Of a stretch of 55,002 nt of DNA, positions 7,682-16,780 are shown in pieces (within the stretch, counting starts at the first letter, position 1; every line of letters begins with the position of its first letter). The stretch comes from CAZYTX01 sp964650485 (GTDB lineage: Bacteria; RBG-13-61-14; DATKZS01), in the NCBI GenBank assembly GCA_964650485.1, contig CAZYTX010000024.1, forward strand, positions 1 through 55,002, read 5' to 3'. Position numbers and translations under genes: made by a program. The notes under the pieces were generated by a model. It did not search any database and was not told the origin of the DNA. It saw only the letters and a list, made by a program, of their open reading frames with translations.

Positions 7682-9094
7682 TTACTCCGCCTCGGTCAGC
7701 TTCTCCGCCTTCTCCACGGCCTCCTCTATGGGCCCCACCATGTAGAAGGCCTGCTCGGGCATGTCGTCGTGCTTGCCCTCGACTATCTCCTTGAACCCCT
7801 TTATGGTGTCCTCGAGCTTGACGTACTTTCCTTTCCTGCCGGTGAACTCCTCGGCCACGTGGAATGGCTGTGAGAGGAACCTCTGCAGCTTCCTGGCCCT
7901 GGCCACGATGAGCTTGTCCTCCTCGGAGAGTTCCTCCATGCCCAGGATGGCGATGATATCCTGGAGGTCCTTGTATCTCTGAAGGACCTCTTGAACATTC
8001 CTTGCCACATTGTAATGCTCATCACCCACCACCGCGGGGTCGAGGATGGTGCTGGTGGAGTCCAAGGGGTCAACCGCGGGGTATATTCCCAGCTCCACGA
8101 TCTGGCGGGAGAGCACGGTGGTGGCGTCCAGATGGGCGAATGTGGTTGCTGGCGCCGGGTCTGTAAGGTCGTCCGCGGGCACGTATATGGCCTGCACCGA
8201 TGTGATGGACCCCTTCTTTGTGGACGTGATCCTCTCCTCCAGCTCTCCTATGTCGGTCTGCAGGGTGGGCTGGTAGCCGACCGCGCTGGGGATGCGGCCC
8301 AGGAGAGCCGACACCTCTGTGCCGGCCTGTGCAAAGCGGAAGATGTTGTCAATGAAGAGCAGCACGTCCTGGCCTTCCTCGTCCCGGAAGTACTCGGCCG
8401 CGGTGAGCGCTGACAGTCCCACCCTGGCACGCGCTCCCGGCGGCTCTGTCATCTGGCCGTAAATGAGTGCCGCCTTTTCGAGCACGCCCGACTCCTTCAT
8501 CTCGATGTAGAGGTCGTTTCCCTCTCTGGTGCGCTCACCCACCCCGGCGAACACCGAGTATCCTCCGTGCTGCATGGCCACGTTATGGATCATCTCCATG
8601 ATGATGACGGTCTTTCCCACGCCGGCGCCGCCGAAGAGCCCGATCTTGCCGCCCCTTGAATATGGCTCCAGGAGGTCTATGACCTTGACGCCGGTCTCGA
8701 ACATCTGCACCTCGACCTCCTGGTCCACCAGCTCGGGCGCGGGCCGGTGAATGGGGTAGTACTTGTCGGTCTTGACCGGAGGCCCCCCGTCCACCGGCCT
8801 CCCCACCACGTTTATGATCCTTCCCAGGGTGGGCTCTCCCACCGGCATCTTGATTGGTCCGCCCGAGTCTTTCACCTCCATGCCCCTGACCAGGCCGTCG
8901 GTGGCGTCCATGGCAATGGTGCGCACGGTGTTCTCGCCCAGGTGCTGGGCCACCTCGAGCACCAGGTTGTCCGCCTCGTCGTTGATGGCCGGGTTGGACA
9001 CTAGCAGGGCGTTGTAAATCTCGGGAAGCTCGCCCGCCTTGAACTCGACGTCCACCACCGGTCCGATGACCTGATTGACGCTGCCTACCTTCAT
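7682..9094 (-). CDS. atpD: ATP synthase F1 subunit beta
   Basis: The catalytic subunit of the F1 head, 470 residues, standard length. It shows the P-loop GGAGVGKTV, GERTREGNDLY with the catalytic-site Glu, ALTAAEYFRDEEGQDVLLFID, and the lever segment MEELSEED (a DELSEED variant). It is followed 10 bp later by atpC and preceded by atpG, the normal F1 order. Confidence 0.97.
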   Translation of the reverse strand: MKVGSVNQVIGPVVDVEFKAGELPEIYNALLVSNPAINDEADNLVLEVAQHLGENTVRTIAMDATDGLVRGMEVKDSGGPIKMPVGEPTLGRIINVVGRPVDGGPPVKTDKYYPIHRPAPELVDQEVEVQMFETGVKVIDLLEPYSRGGKIGLFGGAGVGKTVIIMEMIHNVAMQHGGYSVFAGVGERTREGNDLYIEMKESGVLEKAALIYGQMTEPPGARARVGLSALTAAEYFRDEEGQDVLLFIDNIFRFAQAGTEVSALLGRIPSAVGYQPTLQTDIGELEERITSTKKGSITSVQAIYVPADDLTDPAPATTFAHLDATTVLSRQIVELGIYPAVDPLDSTSTILDPAVVGDEHYNVARNVQEVLQRYKDLQDIIAILGMEELSEEDKLIVARARKLQRFLSQPFHVAEEFTGRKGKYVKLEDTIKGFKEIVEGKHDDMPEQAFYMVGPIEEAVEKAEKLTEAE

Positions 9095-9122
9095 CTCATT
9101 ATCTCCTTCCCCGCATAATATT

Positions 9123-10013
9123 TTATCCTTTTTCCAGGGCTTCTTTCCCGCCCACGATGTCCATGAGCTCCATGGTGATGGCCTCCTGGCGCGCGCGGTT
9201 GTAGGTGCGGGTCAGTCCCTCGATCATCTCCTCGGCATTGGTGGTGGCGTTGTCCATGGCCGTCATCCTGGCGCCGTGTTCGCTTGCCACCGACTCCAGC
9301 ATTGCCCTGTACACCTGTGTTCTCACCTGCCTGGGCAAAAGCGCGTCCAAAAGCTCTGTTATTGACGGCTCGTATATGTAGTCCACTCCTGCCCCCGCCT
9401 CCTCTTCCCCGGTCTGCTCGAACTCGAAGGGCAGTATCTTGACCGTGGCGGGCACCTGCCGGAGTGCCGAGCGGAACACCGAGTAGATGATATACACCTC
9501 GTCCACCTCTCCCGCGGTGAAGCGCTCCGTCACCTCGTCAGCCAGCTCCCTTGCCATCTCGAAGCTTATGTTCCGGACCAGGTTGGTGGTGGTCTTCCTG
9601 ATCTCGTATTTCCTTCTTTTAAAGTAATCCGAGCCCTTCTTTCCCACCATGGTGAACTCGATCTTCTGGTATTTCTCCTTGTTAAGGGCCATGAACTCCT
9701 CGGCCTGGCTGATCAGGCTCGAGTTATACCCGCCGCACAGTCCCCGGTCCGACGTGAACAGCAGGAGTTCTGCATTGTTTTTCTGTTCCCGTGGTTTTAA
9801 AAGCGGGTGTGCCTGTCCGTGCTCGAGTTTCGTCACCAGGTCTGCGATGGTCTTTGAAAGCGACTCGGAGTAGGGCCTGGAGCTCTCCGCTGCGGACTGG
9901 GCCCTTCTCAGCTTTGCCGAGGACACCATGTACATGGCCCGGGTTATCTGCTTGGTGTTCTCTACACTGCCGATCCTTCTTTTTATGGCCCTGAGTGCGC
10001 CTTTTCCTGCCAT
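9123..10013 (-). CDS. atpG: ATP synthase F1 subunit gamma
   Basis: The rotary shaft of F1, 296 residues. The N-terminal helix (ALRAIKRRIGSVENTKQIT) and the C-terminal helix (GARMTAMDNATTNAEEMIEG) form the coiled coil inside the alpha3beta3 ring; SDRGLCGGYN is a family signature. It lies between atpA and atpD with short gaps (43 and 28 bp). Confidence 0.96.
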   Translation of the reverse strand: MAGKGALRAIKRRIGSVENTKQITRAMYMVSSAKLRRAQSAAESSRPYSESLSKTIADLVTKLEHGQAHPLLKPREQKNNAELLLFTSDRGLCGGYNSSLISQAEEFMALNKEKYQKIEFTMVGKKGSDYFKRRKYEIRKTTTNLVRNISFEMARELADEVTERFTAGEVDEVYIIYSVFRSALRQVPATVKILPFEFEQTGEEEAGAGVDYIYEPSITELLDALLPRQVRTQVYRAMLESVASEHGARMTAMDNATTNAEEMIEGLTRTYNRARQEAITMELMDIVGGKEALEKG

Positions 10014-10056
10014 TGGTTACTACCTTTGCTTCAGTGAAGGGTTGATTCCGGGGCCG

Positions 10057-11574
10057 CTACTGCTCGGTCTTGAACTGCTCTTTAAACTCATCGAGCGCGC
10101 TCTTGACCTTTGACTCCAGGTCCTCTTCTATTTTCTTCTTGTCTTTTATCTCTTTCATGAGGTCCTGGTGCTTGCTTTCCATGTATGTGAGCATCTCCGA
10201 CTCGAACCTCTTTACGTCCTCGACCTCATATCCGTCCACGTAGCCGTTGGTGCCGGCGAAGATGATCAGTATCTGCTTCTCCACCGGATAGGGCATGTAC
10301 TGTCCCTGCTTTAGTATCTCCACCATGCGCTCGCCCCTTGAGAGCATGTTCTGCGTGGCCTTGTCCAGGTCGGAGCCGAACTGGGCGAAGGCCTGCATCT
10401 CGCGGTACTGGGCCAGGTCCAGCCGGAGCGAGCCGGCCACCTGCTTCATGGCCTTTATCTGGGCGTTGCCGCCCACCCTGGAGACCGAGAGCCCCACGTT
10501 GACCGCGGGCCTGACCCCGGAGTTGAACAGGTCGCTCTCCAGGTAGATCTGCCCGTCGGTGATGGAGATGACGTTCGTGGGTATGTACGCGGACACGTCG
10601 CCGGCCTGTGTCTCGATAATGGGCAGCGCGGTGAGTGAGCCGCCCCCGTGCTTCTCGTTCATCTTGGCCGCTCGCTCCAGCAGCCTGGAGTGGAGGTAGA
10701 ACACGTCTCCGGGGTAAGCCTCCCTTCCGGGCGGCCTCCTGAGCAGCAGTGATATCTGCCTGTATGCCACGGCGTGCTTTGAGAGGTCGTCGTAGATGCA
10801 AAGGGCGTGCTTGCCCGAGTCGCGGAAGTACTCGCCCATTGTGCAGCCTGCGTATGGAGCGATAAAGAGCAGGGGGGCCGGCTCGGAGGCTGTGGCGGAG
10901 ATGACGGTGGTGTAGTCCATGGCCCCCTCTTCCTCGAGCTTTGCCACCACCCGGGCCACTGTGGACCGCTTTTGCCCCACGGCTATGTAAAAGCAGTACA
11001 CGTCAAGCCCCTTCTGGTTGATGATGGTGTCCACTGCCAGGGCGGTCTTGCCGGTCTGCCGGTCGCCTATGATGAGCTCGCGCTGCCCCCTTCCGATGGG
11101 GATCATGGAGTCAATGGCCTTGATCCCGGTCTGGAGCGGCTCTTTGACGGGCTCGCGCACGATTATTCCGGGGGCCTTCATCTCGATGAACCTGTGCTCG
11201 GTGGTCTCGATCGGCCCCTTGCCGTCAACGGGCTGTCCGAGGGGGTTTATGACCCTGCCCACCACCGCGTCTCCCACCGGCACCTGTGCGATCCTCCCCG
11301 TCCTCTTTATGGTGTCGCCTTCCTTGATGTGGGTGTCCTCGCCGAATATGGCCGCGCCCACGTTGTCCTCCTCCAGGTTCAGGGCCAGGCCGTAAAGCCC
11401 GCCCGGGAACTCGAGCAGCTCCATGGCCATGCACTTTTCCAGGCCGTAGATCTTGGCGATGCCGTCGCCGACCGAGAGCACGGTCCCGGTCTCCGAGACC
11501 TCGACCTTCTTCTCGTACTGCTCGATCTGCTGCTTTATTATCTTGGAAATCTCTTCCGCCCTGATCTCAGACAT
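10057..11574 (-). CDS. atpA: ATP synthase F1 subunit alpha
   Basis: The nucleotide-binding, non-catalytic subunit of the F1 head, 505 residues. It has the P-loop GDRQTGKTA, the family stretch PGREAYPGDVFYLHSRLLER, and the N-terminal delta-binding region (EEISKIIKQQIEQY). The length is normal. It precedes atpG and follows atpH after 72 bp, the longest gap between genes in this operon. Confidence 0.97.
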   Translation of the reverse strand: MSEIRAEEISKIIKQQIEQYEKKVEVSETGTVLSVGDGIAKIYGLEKCMAMELLEFPGGLYGLALNLEEDNVGAAIFGEDTHIKEGDTIKRTGRIAQVPVGDAVVGRVINPLGQPVDGKGPIETTEHRFIEMKAPGIIVREPVKEPLQTGIKAIDSMIPIGRGQRELIIGDRQTGKTALAVDTIINQKGLDVYCFYIAVGQKRSTVARVVAKLEEEGAMDYTTVISATASEPAPLLFIAPYAGCTMGEYFRDSGKHALCIYDDLSKHAVAYRQISLLLRRPPGREAYPGDVFYLHSRLLERAAKMNEKHGGGSLTALPIIETQAGDVSAYIPTNVISITDGQIYLESDLFNSGVRPAVNVGLSVSRVGGNAQIKAMKQVAGSLRLDLAQYREMQAFAQFGSDLDKATQNMLSRGERMVEILKQGQYMPYPVEKQILIIFAGTNGYVDGYEVEDVKRFESEMLTYMESKHQDLMKEIKDKKKIEEDLESKVKSALDEFKEQFKTEQ

Positions 11575-11646
11575 CTCTCTCCTCCCGGTTAAATTGGATA
11601 CCGTGCGGTGTCATCGCCCGCACGAGTCCACGCTCCCGCGTGCTTT

Positions 11647-12186
11647 TCAGGCCTTAAGGCTCTCCTCGACCGCCATTAGCTGCGTCTTCACGGACCCGTC
11701 CAAAAGGTTTCCAGCCACCCTTGCCACCACGCCGCCGATCAGGCTCTCGTCCACCGTGATCTCCATTATCACCTGCTTGCCCGTGATGGCGGAGAGGGCC
11801 TTTTGCACCTTGTCACGGCCCTCTTCCGACAGCTCGGCCGCGGCGGTCACCTCGGCCCGCACCCTGCCCTCGAGCTCGTCGGCCAGCTCCTGGTAGGCCA
11901 GGGCAATCTCCGGAAGCCTGTGCAGCCTGCCCTTCTGATTCAGAAGGGCGAGGAAGCGGCGGGTGATGTCGTGGAACCCGAGGCCAGCGGAGAGCTCTTC
12001 TATGAGCTTTGCCCGCATGTCCTTGGAGAGCACCGCGGGCCTGAAAGCGGCCTGCGTCCACTGGTCATGCTCCGCGGCCGCAACCAGCTCGGACACCTCC
12101 TTGCCGAGCCTTTCGTAAATGCCCTTTTCGCGCCCGATCTCCATGAGGGCCCGGGCATACCTTTTGGCCAGGGATCCTTTTATCAC
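11647..12186 (-). CDS. atpH: ATP synthase F1 subunit delta
   Basis: This 179-residue stator protein links the b/b' stalk to the top of F1. It has SLAKRYARALMEIGREKGI at the N-terminus, LALLNQKGRLHRLPEI, and the conserved C-terminal ITVDESLIGGVVARVAGNLLDGSVK. Its ATG overlaps the atpF stop by 4 bp (ATGA), so the two are translationally coupled. Confidence 0.95.
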   Translation of the reverse strand: MIKGSLAKRYARALMEIGREKGIYERLGKEVSELVAAAEHDQWTQAAFRPAVLSKDMRAKLIEELSAGLGFHDITRRFLALLNQKGRLHRLPEIALAYQELADELEGRVRAEVTAAAELSEEGRDKVQKALSAITGKQVIMEITVDESLIGGVVARVAGNLLDGSVKTQLMAVEESLKA

Positions 12187-12923
12187 TTGCCCCTCTCCAT
12201 CACTTTTTCAAGATACTCGTCCACCAGCCGCTCGCGGTCATCCTTGTTTATGGTCTCGCGGATGACCTTCTCCGCCACCTGCACCGACAGCCTGGCGGCC
12301 TCCTCGCGCAGCTTGTACTGGGCCATGGAAAGCTCCTGGTTGGCCGTAAAATCGGCGTCTCTTTGGATCCTCTTTGTCTGCTCGCTCGCGGCCTCCAGTA
12401 TCTTGTTGCGCTCGAACTCGCCCTGGTCCCTCATCTCCTGGCGCACCTTTTCGATCTCCTTGTCTATCTCTTGCAGCCTGCGTTCGTACTCGGCTTTGGC
12501 CTTTTCCGCCTCCTCCCTCTTCTGCCGGGCCTCGGCAATGGAGTCATCGAGCTCTTTTTTCCTCTTCTTCAGGTTCTCGTTTACCGGGTCCTTGGCAAAG
12601 TGCCACAGGAGGGTTATCAGTATGAGGAAGTTGGGCACGTTCCACGCGGTGGCGAGCGGCATATTGACTATCCCGCCCATCGCCGCTGCCAGGTTCCTCG
12701 TAAGACCCTGGCCTTGCGCAGCCACGGTGTGGCACGGATCATGATCTGCGCCGTGATGCTCGTCCGAGACCTCGATGTCCTCGGCCCACACCTCGCAGGC
12801 GTGCTCCATGGAGGGCCTTGCAGCGTATATGGCCGCCGTCAGCACGCCCCCCAGGGCCAGCCATATAAGGATAAGAATAAAGGCCCTGCTTTTTAAAAAG
12901 CTCGTTTTTTCCTGCCCGGCCAT
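12183..12923 (-). CDS. atpF: ATP synthase F0 subunit b with extended N-terminus
   Basis: At 246 residues this is about 80 longer than the usual b subunit. A first hydrophobic stretch (residues about 14-35) may be a signal peptide or extra membrane helix. A polar segment rich in His and Cys (His41, 56, 57, 61, 65; Cys43, 64) follows. The normal b membrane helix NVPNFLILITLLWHFA sits at about 95-110, and a long charged coiled coil (from about 115) forms the peripheral stalk. Deltaproteobacterial b subunits often have an N-terminal extension, but the His/Cys cluster is notable. It pairs with the b' subunit 31 bp upstream. Confidence 0.93.
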   Translation of the reverse strand: MAGQEKTSFLKSRAFILILIWLALGGVLTAAIYAARPSMEHACEVWAEDIEVSDEHHGADHDPCHTVAAQGQGLTRNLAAAMGGIVNMPLATAWNVPNFLILITLLWHFAKDPVNENLKKRKKELDDSIAEARQKREEAEKAKAEYERRLQEIDKEIEKVRQEMRDQGEFERNKILEAASEQTKRIQRDADFTANQELSMAQYKLREEAARLSVQVAEKVIRETINKDDRERLVDEYLEKVMERGK

Positions 12924-12954
12924 TAACGCCCCCCCTCTATACTACCGTCAGGCC

Positions 12955-13386
12955 TTACAGACTCCTGCCCAGGATTCTTTCCGCTATGTCGTTGCCCGCG
13001 GCCTCGGAGTCGGCCATGAGCTTTTCCCTGGCCTCGCCGTACTGCTTGGATATCTTCTCGCGCACGTCCGCCACCATGTCGCCCGCCTTCTCCCGGGCCT
13101 CCTTTATCATCCTGTCCTCTTCCTCTTCCGCGGACTTCTTTATTTTTTCCCTTTCCGAGGCCGCGTCACTGCTCGCCTGCTCGAGCTTGTGCTCGTAGTC
13201 TTGTCTCAGGCTCTCGTATTTATTGCCGGCCTCGTCCGCGGCTTTCAGATTATCGTCCACCCGGTTGGTCCTCTCGTCCATGACCCGCAGCAGGGGCTTG
13301 AAAAGCAGCGGGTTCAAAATGGCGAAAACCACGATCAGGAAGAACACCATGTGGATGATAAGCGTTATCGGCTCGATATTGATCAA
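12955..13386 (-). CDS. atpX: ATP synthase F0 subunit b' (second stalk subunit)
   Basis: First gene of the ATP synthase operon. The 143-residue protein has one N-terminal membrane helix (LIIHMVFFLIVVFAILNPLL) and a coiled coil to the C-terminus, the b' layout of heterodimeric stalks. I chose a TTG start at 13386 because GAGGAGG precedes it by 8 nt and it gives the family N-terminus INIEPITL; the upstream ATG at 13434 would add 16 polar residues not expected before the helix. The operon has no a and c genes, which in many deltaproteobacteria are in a separate atpBE cluster. Confidence 0.88.
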   Translation of the reverse strand: MINIEPITLIIHMVFFLIVVFAILNPLLFKPLLRVMDERTNRVDDNLKAADEAGNKYESLRQDYEHKLEQASSDAASEREKIKKSAEEEEDRMIKEAREKAGDMVADVREKISKQYGEAREKLMADSEAAGNDIAERILGRSL

Positions 13387-13522
13387 CTGACAGTCCTCCT
13401 CGGTCCGGTTCCATAAAGTCCGGGGTGCGGCCATGATGACCGCCCGTCTGCAACGCGTCTGGTTATAACAAAAGGAGCTCTAGTTTTACTACCCGGTCGG
13501 ACTTTCTGAACAAACGGGCTAT

Positions 13523-13551
13523 ATTTTACCGTAAGCTTTTTAATTTTGCAA
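13523..13551 (-). promoter_or_regulatory. Predicted promoter of the ATP synthase operon
   Basis: On the reverse strand TTGCAA (13551-13546), a 17-bp spacer and TAAAAT (13528-13523) precede the b' gene by about 140 bp. The gap between the antiporter stop and this site also holds a hairpin at 13597-13619 (GTGCATGA against TCGTGCAC), without a T-run. Confidence 0.42.
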
Positions 13552-13640
13552 GCCCAAAAGCCCGGGTAGTACCTGGAACCATATCGCCCCGCCTCTGTGC
13601 ATGATGCTGTGTCGTGCACAATGACGGGTTAGATATTTTA

Positions 13641-15176
13641 CTACCAGTTGACGAACGCTATCAAGGTGATAACCACGAAGGTGGGCCCCAGTATGCCCAG
13701 GGACCATAACATGTAGCCGAAGAAGCTTGGCATCTTGACCTTGTTCTCCTCGGCAATGGATTTGACCATGAAGTTGGGAGCGTTGCCTATATAGGTGTTC
13801 GCGCCCATGAACACCGCGCCCACCGCTATTGCCTGGAGCGTGACGTCCTTGACCGCGTTGCCGGAGTTTAGCACCACCCCTTCCATGCCCGCGGGCACCC
13901 CCTGCCCTTCTCCGAGCGCCAGGAAGGTAAGGTAGGTGGGAGCGTTGTCCAGGAAGCTTGACAATGAGCCCGTGATCCAGAAGAAGTGCCATGGATCCTT
14001 GATTGGGGAGGTCGGCCCCCAGTTCCGGAGGATCACCAGCGCCGGGATCATGGTGGCGAAGATGCCGGCGAAGAGTATGGCCACCTCGATTATGGGCTCC
14101 CAGGTGAAGTTCTGCTGCTTTCTGTACTCCATGTTGGTGGTCATCCACGAGAGCAGGGCGAACGCCAGCATGAAGAACTCCCTTATCGGTATGTACTCGG
14201 CCACGTGCTTTTTCACTCCCAGGTCCTCGACCATGAAGCGGAGCATGTCAGGGTAGAAGTAAATCGAGAGCACCACGCCCAGGAGGAATATGAAGTTGTG
14301 GGCCCCCCGAAGCCTCAAGGGCTGCTTCTCCGCGTCGCCCTTTTGCACCGCGTCCTCGCTCTCCCTGCGGTAGAGGAAGGTGTCAACTACGAAGTACAGT
14401 GCCAGCAGCCAGACCACAGTGGGCAGCCAGAACTTCCACAGCTTGAAGGTCCAGGTGAAGGGCACGCCTTTTAAGTAGCCCAGGAACAGGGGCGGGTCCC
14501 CCACCGGGGTGAGCGAGCCCCCGATGTTGGCCGCCAGGAAGATGAAAAAGATGACCGTGTGCATCACGTACTTGCGCTGGCTGTTGGTTGCGATCAGCGG
14601 CCGGATGAGGAGCATTGCCGAGCCGGTGGTGCCGATGAAGCTTGCAAGGCCCGCGCCTATTGCTATGAATATGGTGTTGTTCAGCGGCGAGGCCTTCACG
14701 TCGCCGGAGAGCCATATCCCGCCCGAGATCACGAACAGGGAGAGGAGCAGTATTATGAACTGCTCGTACTCGTGGAAGCTGTGGAGCAGAGCGTGCCAGT
14801 CGTTTACCACAACGTACACGGCTATTGGCACGCCCAGGACAACGGCGACCAGGGCGCGGTTCTTGTTGTGCTCCCACCAGTGGGGCCTGACCAGGGGGAT
14901 GATGGCTATTGACAACAGCATGAGCACGAAGCCGGCGATGCTCCACAAGGGCGGCTCCCACTTGTGCGCGGCGTGTCCGCCGTGACCGGGGTGTTCCGAG
15001 TGCTCGGGGAGTCCGGCTTCTTCCGCATGGCCCCTGGACTGCGCCGGTTTGTCTTGATGGCCTGCGGGGTGCTCCTCGCAAACGGCTTGATTCGCGTTTA
15101 AAAGGAAGAGAAAACAAAAAAGCGCCGATAGAAACAGCACCAGGCGCTTACCAGGATAGATACTGCCGCACTTCAT
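13641..15176 (-). CDS. nhaD: NhaD-type Na+/H+ antiporter with His-rich N-terminal segment
   Basis: A 511-residue polytopic membrane protein of the ion-transporter superfamily. Family landmarks include ASFIGTTGSAMLLIRPL, NIGGSLTPVGDPPLFLGYLKG and a late SLSSFLDNAPTYLTFL, all typical of NhaD-like carriers, which exchange Na+ (or Li+) for H+. A signal peptide (1 to about 32) precedes an extra periplasmic segment with eight His (36, 40, 50, 59, 62, 65, 68, 71). AGGAGGA about 9 nt upstream supports the start at 15176 over the ATG at 15230. It sits between bactofilin and the ATP synthase operon, where Geobacter-like genomes usually lack it. Coupling to a Na+ gradient is possible but unproven. Confidence 0.85.
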   Translation of the reverse strand: MKCGSIYPGKRLVLFLSALFCFLFLLNANQAVCEEHPAGHQDKPAQSRGHAEEAGLPEHSEHPGHGGHAAHKWEPPLWSIAGFVLMLLSIAIIPLVRPHWWEHNKNRALVAVVLGVPIAVYVVVNDWHALLHSFHEYEQFIILLLSLFVISGGIWLSGDVKASPLNNTIFIAIGAGLASFIGTTGSAMLLIRPLIATNSQRKYVMHTVIFFIFLAANIGGSLTPVGDPPLFLGYLKGVPFTWTFKLWKFWLPTVVWLLALYFVVDTFLYRRESEDAVQKGDAEKQPLRLRGAHNFIFLLGVVLSIYFYPDMLRFMVEDLGVKKHVAEYIPIREFFMLAFALLSWMTTNMEYRKQQNFTWEPIIEVAILFAGIFATMIPALVILRNWGPTSPIKDPWHFFWITGSLSSFLDNAPTYLTFLALGEGQGVPAGMEGVVLNSGNAVKDVTLQAIAVGAVFMGANTYIGNAPNFMVKSIAEENKVKMPSFFGYMLWSLGILGPTFVVITLIAFVNW

Positions 15177-15236
15177 GAACCGCTTCCTCCTTGCTAATAC
15201 TACCAAACCGGTTGCAGGGGTAGCCCGCATAGATTT

Positions 15237-15340
15237 TCCATGTGGGCGGCGTAAGCCGCAGGATGAAGGTAAGGTAAGTCTCAGGACAACTGCTTTACCT
15301 TGGTTTGCTATCCATCCTGCTCGCTTCGCTCGCGCCCATA
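15237..15340. repeat. Long imperfect palindrome between bactofilin and the antiporter
   Basis: Several nested arms pair: GCAGGATG (15258-15265) with CATCCTGC (15313-15320), AAGGTAA (15266-15272) with TTACCTT (15295-15301), and the outer TGTGGGCG with CGCCCATA-like sequence near 15331-15340. It looks like a REP-type palindromic element. No coding potential was recognised. Confidence 0.45.
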
Positions 15341-15393
15341 GCAGGAGCTATGTGCGCCACCCATTTTCTTCGCCTACTTATGAACCAGAGCTC

Positions 15394-15882
15394 TTACTCC
15401 TGTTTCTGGGTCTCCTGCCCGGCTTCTTCCGATGCCGGCTCATCCCTGTGAGGGACCGCCCTTTCCGCTCCCCACACGGCCTTCTCTCCTCCCACCGGGT
15501 ACTTTTCTCCCATTTCCTTTTCCTGATTTGACATCTGGCAGTTGCCGTTGAAGGTGACCCCTTCCTGGACCACCAGCACGGGTGACTGTACGTTGCCGTC
15601 CACTTTGGCGGGCGCGTGCAGCTCCACCCTGGAGTTGGCGTACACGTCCCCCTGCAGCTCCCCTCCTATGATGGCGCTGTCAACGTGTATCTCTCCCTCG
15701 ATCACCGCGTTCTCTCCCAGTATGATCGTGCCGGTGGAGTTGATCTCGCCCTGGAACCTGCCGTCAATTCTCACCGTGCCCTCGAACTTGAGCTTGCCCT
15801 CGAACTCGCTGCCCTTGCCAAGTATGGCCTTGACCTCGCCGGGAACGCTGTTACCCCCAGAGTTATTAACCTTCTTGCCCAT
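15394..15882 (-). CDS. Bactofilin (polymer-forming cytoskeletal protein)
   Basis: The 162-residue protein has the bactofilin (DUF583) beta-helix core, about residues 15-110, with recurring short turns such as EFEGKLKFEGTVRIDGRFQG, GENAVIEGEIHVDSAIIGG and VYANSRVELHAPAKVDGNV. Proline- and charge-rich tails flank the core, as usual. Bactofilins assemble into filaments that position proteins, and some work with ParAB. GGAGGTG 8 nt before the ATG at 15882 fixes the start. It follows parB, and the same parA-parB-bactofilin-atp order occurs in Geobacter-type genomes. Confidence 0.92.
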   Translation of the reverse strand: MGKKVNNSGGNSVPGEVKAILGKGSEFEGKLKFEGTVRIDGRFQGEINSTGTIILGENAVIEGEIHVDSAIIGGELQGDVYANSRVELHAPAKVDGNVQSPVLVVQEGVTFNGNCQMSNQEKEMGEKYPVGGEKAVWGAERAVPHRDEPASEEAGQETQKQE

Positions 15883-15925
15883 TATGCTTTCACCTCCGCG
15901 CTCTGCTTTTTCTTCCGAGCGGCCC

Positions 15926-16780
15926 TTATCTTCCCCCCTTGATCCTCCTGCATATGCGGTCGAGCTCTTCCTCCGAGTAAAAATGGATTTCAATTCGACC
16001 TCCTTTGGCAGCCCTTTTTATTCTCACCTTGGTGGACAGCTCCTTTGTAAGCCCCTCCTCCAGGTCCTTTACGTAAAGAGCTTCCCGATCCTTCTTGTTC
16101 TTTGCTGAGGGGGCCGGGCCCTTCTTTTTCTCCCCCCTGGCCCTTCTCTCGGCCTCCCTTACGCTTATGCCCTGTTCCAGCACCGCTTTCCTGATCGCCA
16201 GCATGGCCATCTTGGTCCCCGCCATCATGATGGCCCTTGCGTGCCCCGGCGTGATCCTGTGTTCTGCCAGGTCTTTTTTCACTTCATCCGGGAGGCTGAG
16301 GAGCCTCATCTGGTTGGCTACCGTGGCCCGATCTTTTCCCACCCGCTGTGCGAGCTGGTCCTGGGTGTAGCCGAACTCCGCCACCAGCCTCCGATAGGCC
16401 TCGGCCTCCTCCAGGGGGCCAAGGTTCTCCCGCTGGATGTTCTCGACTAGAGACAACTCCAGCGCGCCCTTGTCGTCGGTCTCCTTTATCAGCACCGGCA
16501 CCTGGGCAAGCCCCGCCATCCTGGCGGCCCGGAGCCTCCTCTCCCCGGCTATCAGCTCATACCCCTCTTTCGCTGTCCTTACAATGAGAGGCTGCAACAC
16601 CCCGTTGCTTTTAATGGACTCGGCAAGACCTTCCAGGGACCCGGTCTCGAACTCGACCCGGGGCTGGAGCGGGCTGGGCCGTATCTTCTCAACCTCGCAC
16701 AGGGTGATGCCCCCTCCCTCGCCGCCTTCCCCCGAGGGTATCAACGCGTCCAGGCCCCTGCCCAGGGCTTTACGGGGCAT
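15926..16780 (-). CDS. parB: Chromosome partition protein ParB
   Basis: A 284-residue CTP-dependent DNA clamp that loads at parS and works with ParA. It has the N-terminal ParA-contact segment RKALGRGLDALIP, the CTP-binding motif GERRLRAARMAG at about 79-90, NIQRENLGPLEEAEAY, a helix-turn-helix (YTQDQLAQRVGKDRATVANQ) and a basic C-terminal dimerisation region. Its start overlaps the parA end by 11 bp. No sequence close to the parS consensus TGTTTCACGTGAAACA was noticed nearby. Confidence 0.96.
   Translation of the reverse strand: MPRKALGRGLDALIPSGEGGEGGGITLCEVEKIRPSPLQPRVEFETGSLEGLAESIKSNGVLQPLIVRTAKEGYELIAGERRLRAARMAGLAQVPVLIKETDDKGALELSLVENIQRENLGPLEEAEAYRRLVAEFGYTQDQLAQRVGKDRATVANQMRLLSLPDEVKKDLAEHRITPGHARAIMMAGTKMAMLAIRKAVLEQGISVREAERRARGEKKKGPAPSAKNKKDREALYVKDLEEGLTKELSTKVRIKRAAKGGRIEIHFYSEEELDRICRRIKGGR

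Noticed and set aside
13597..13619. Hairpin after the antiporter gene as an intrinsic terminator
   Set aside because: The 8-bp stem includes a G-U pair and there is no T-run on the transcribed strand.
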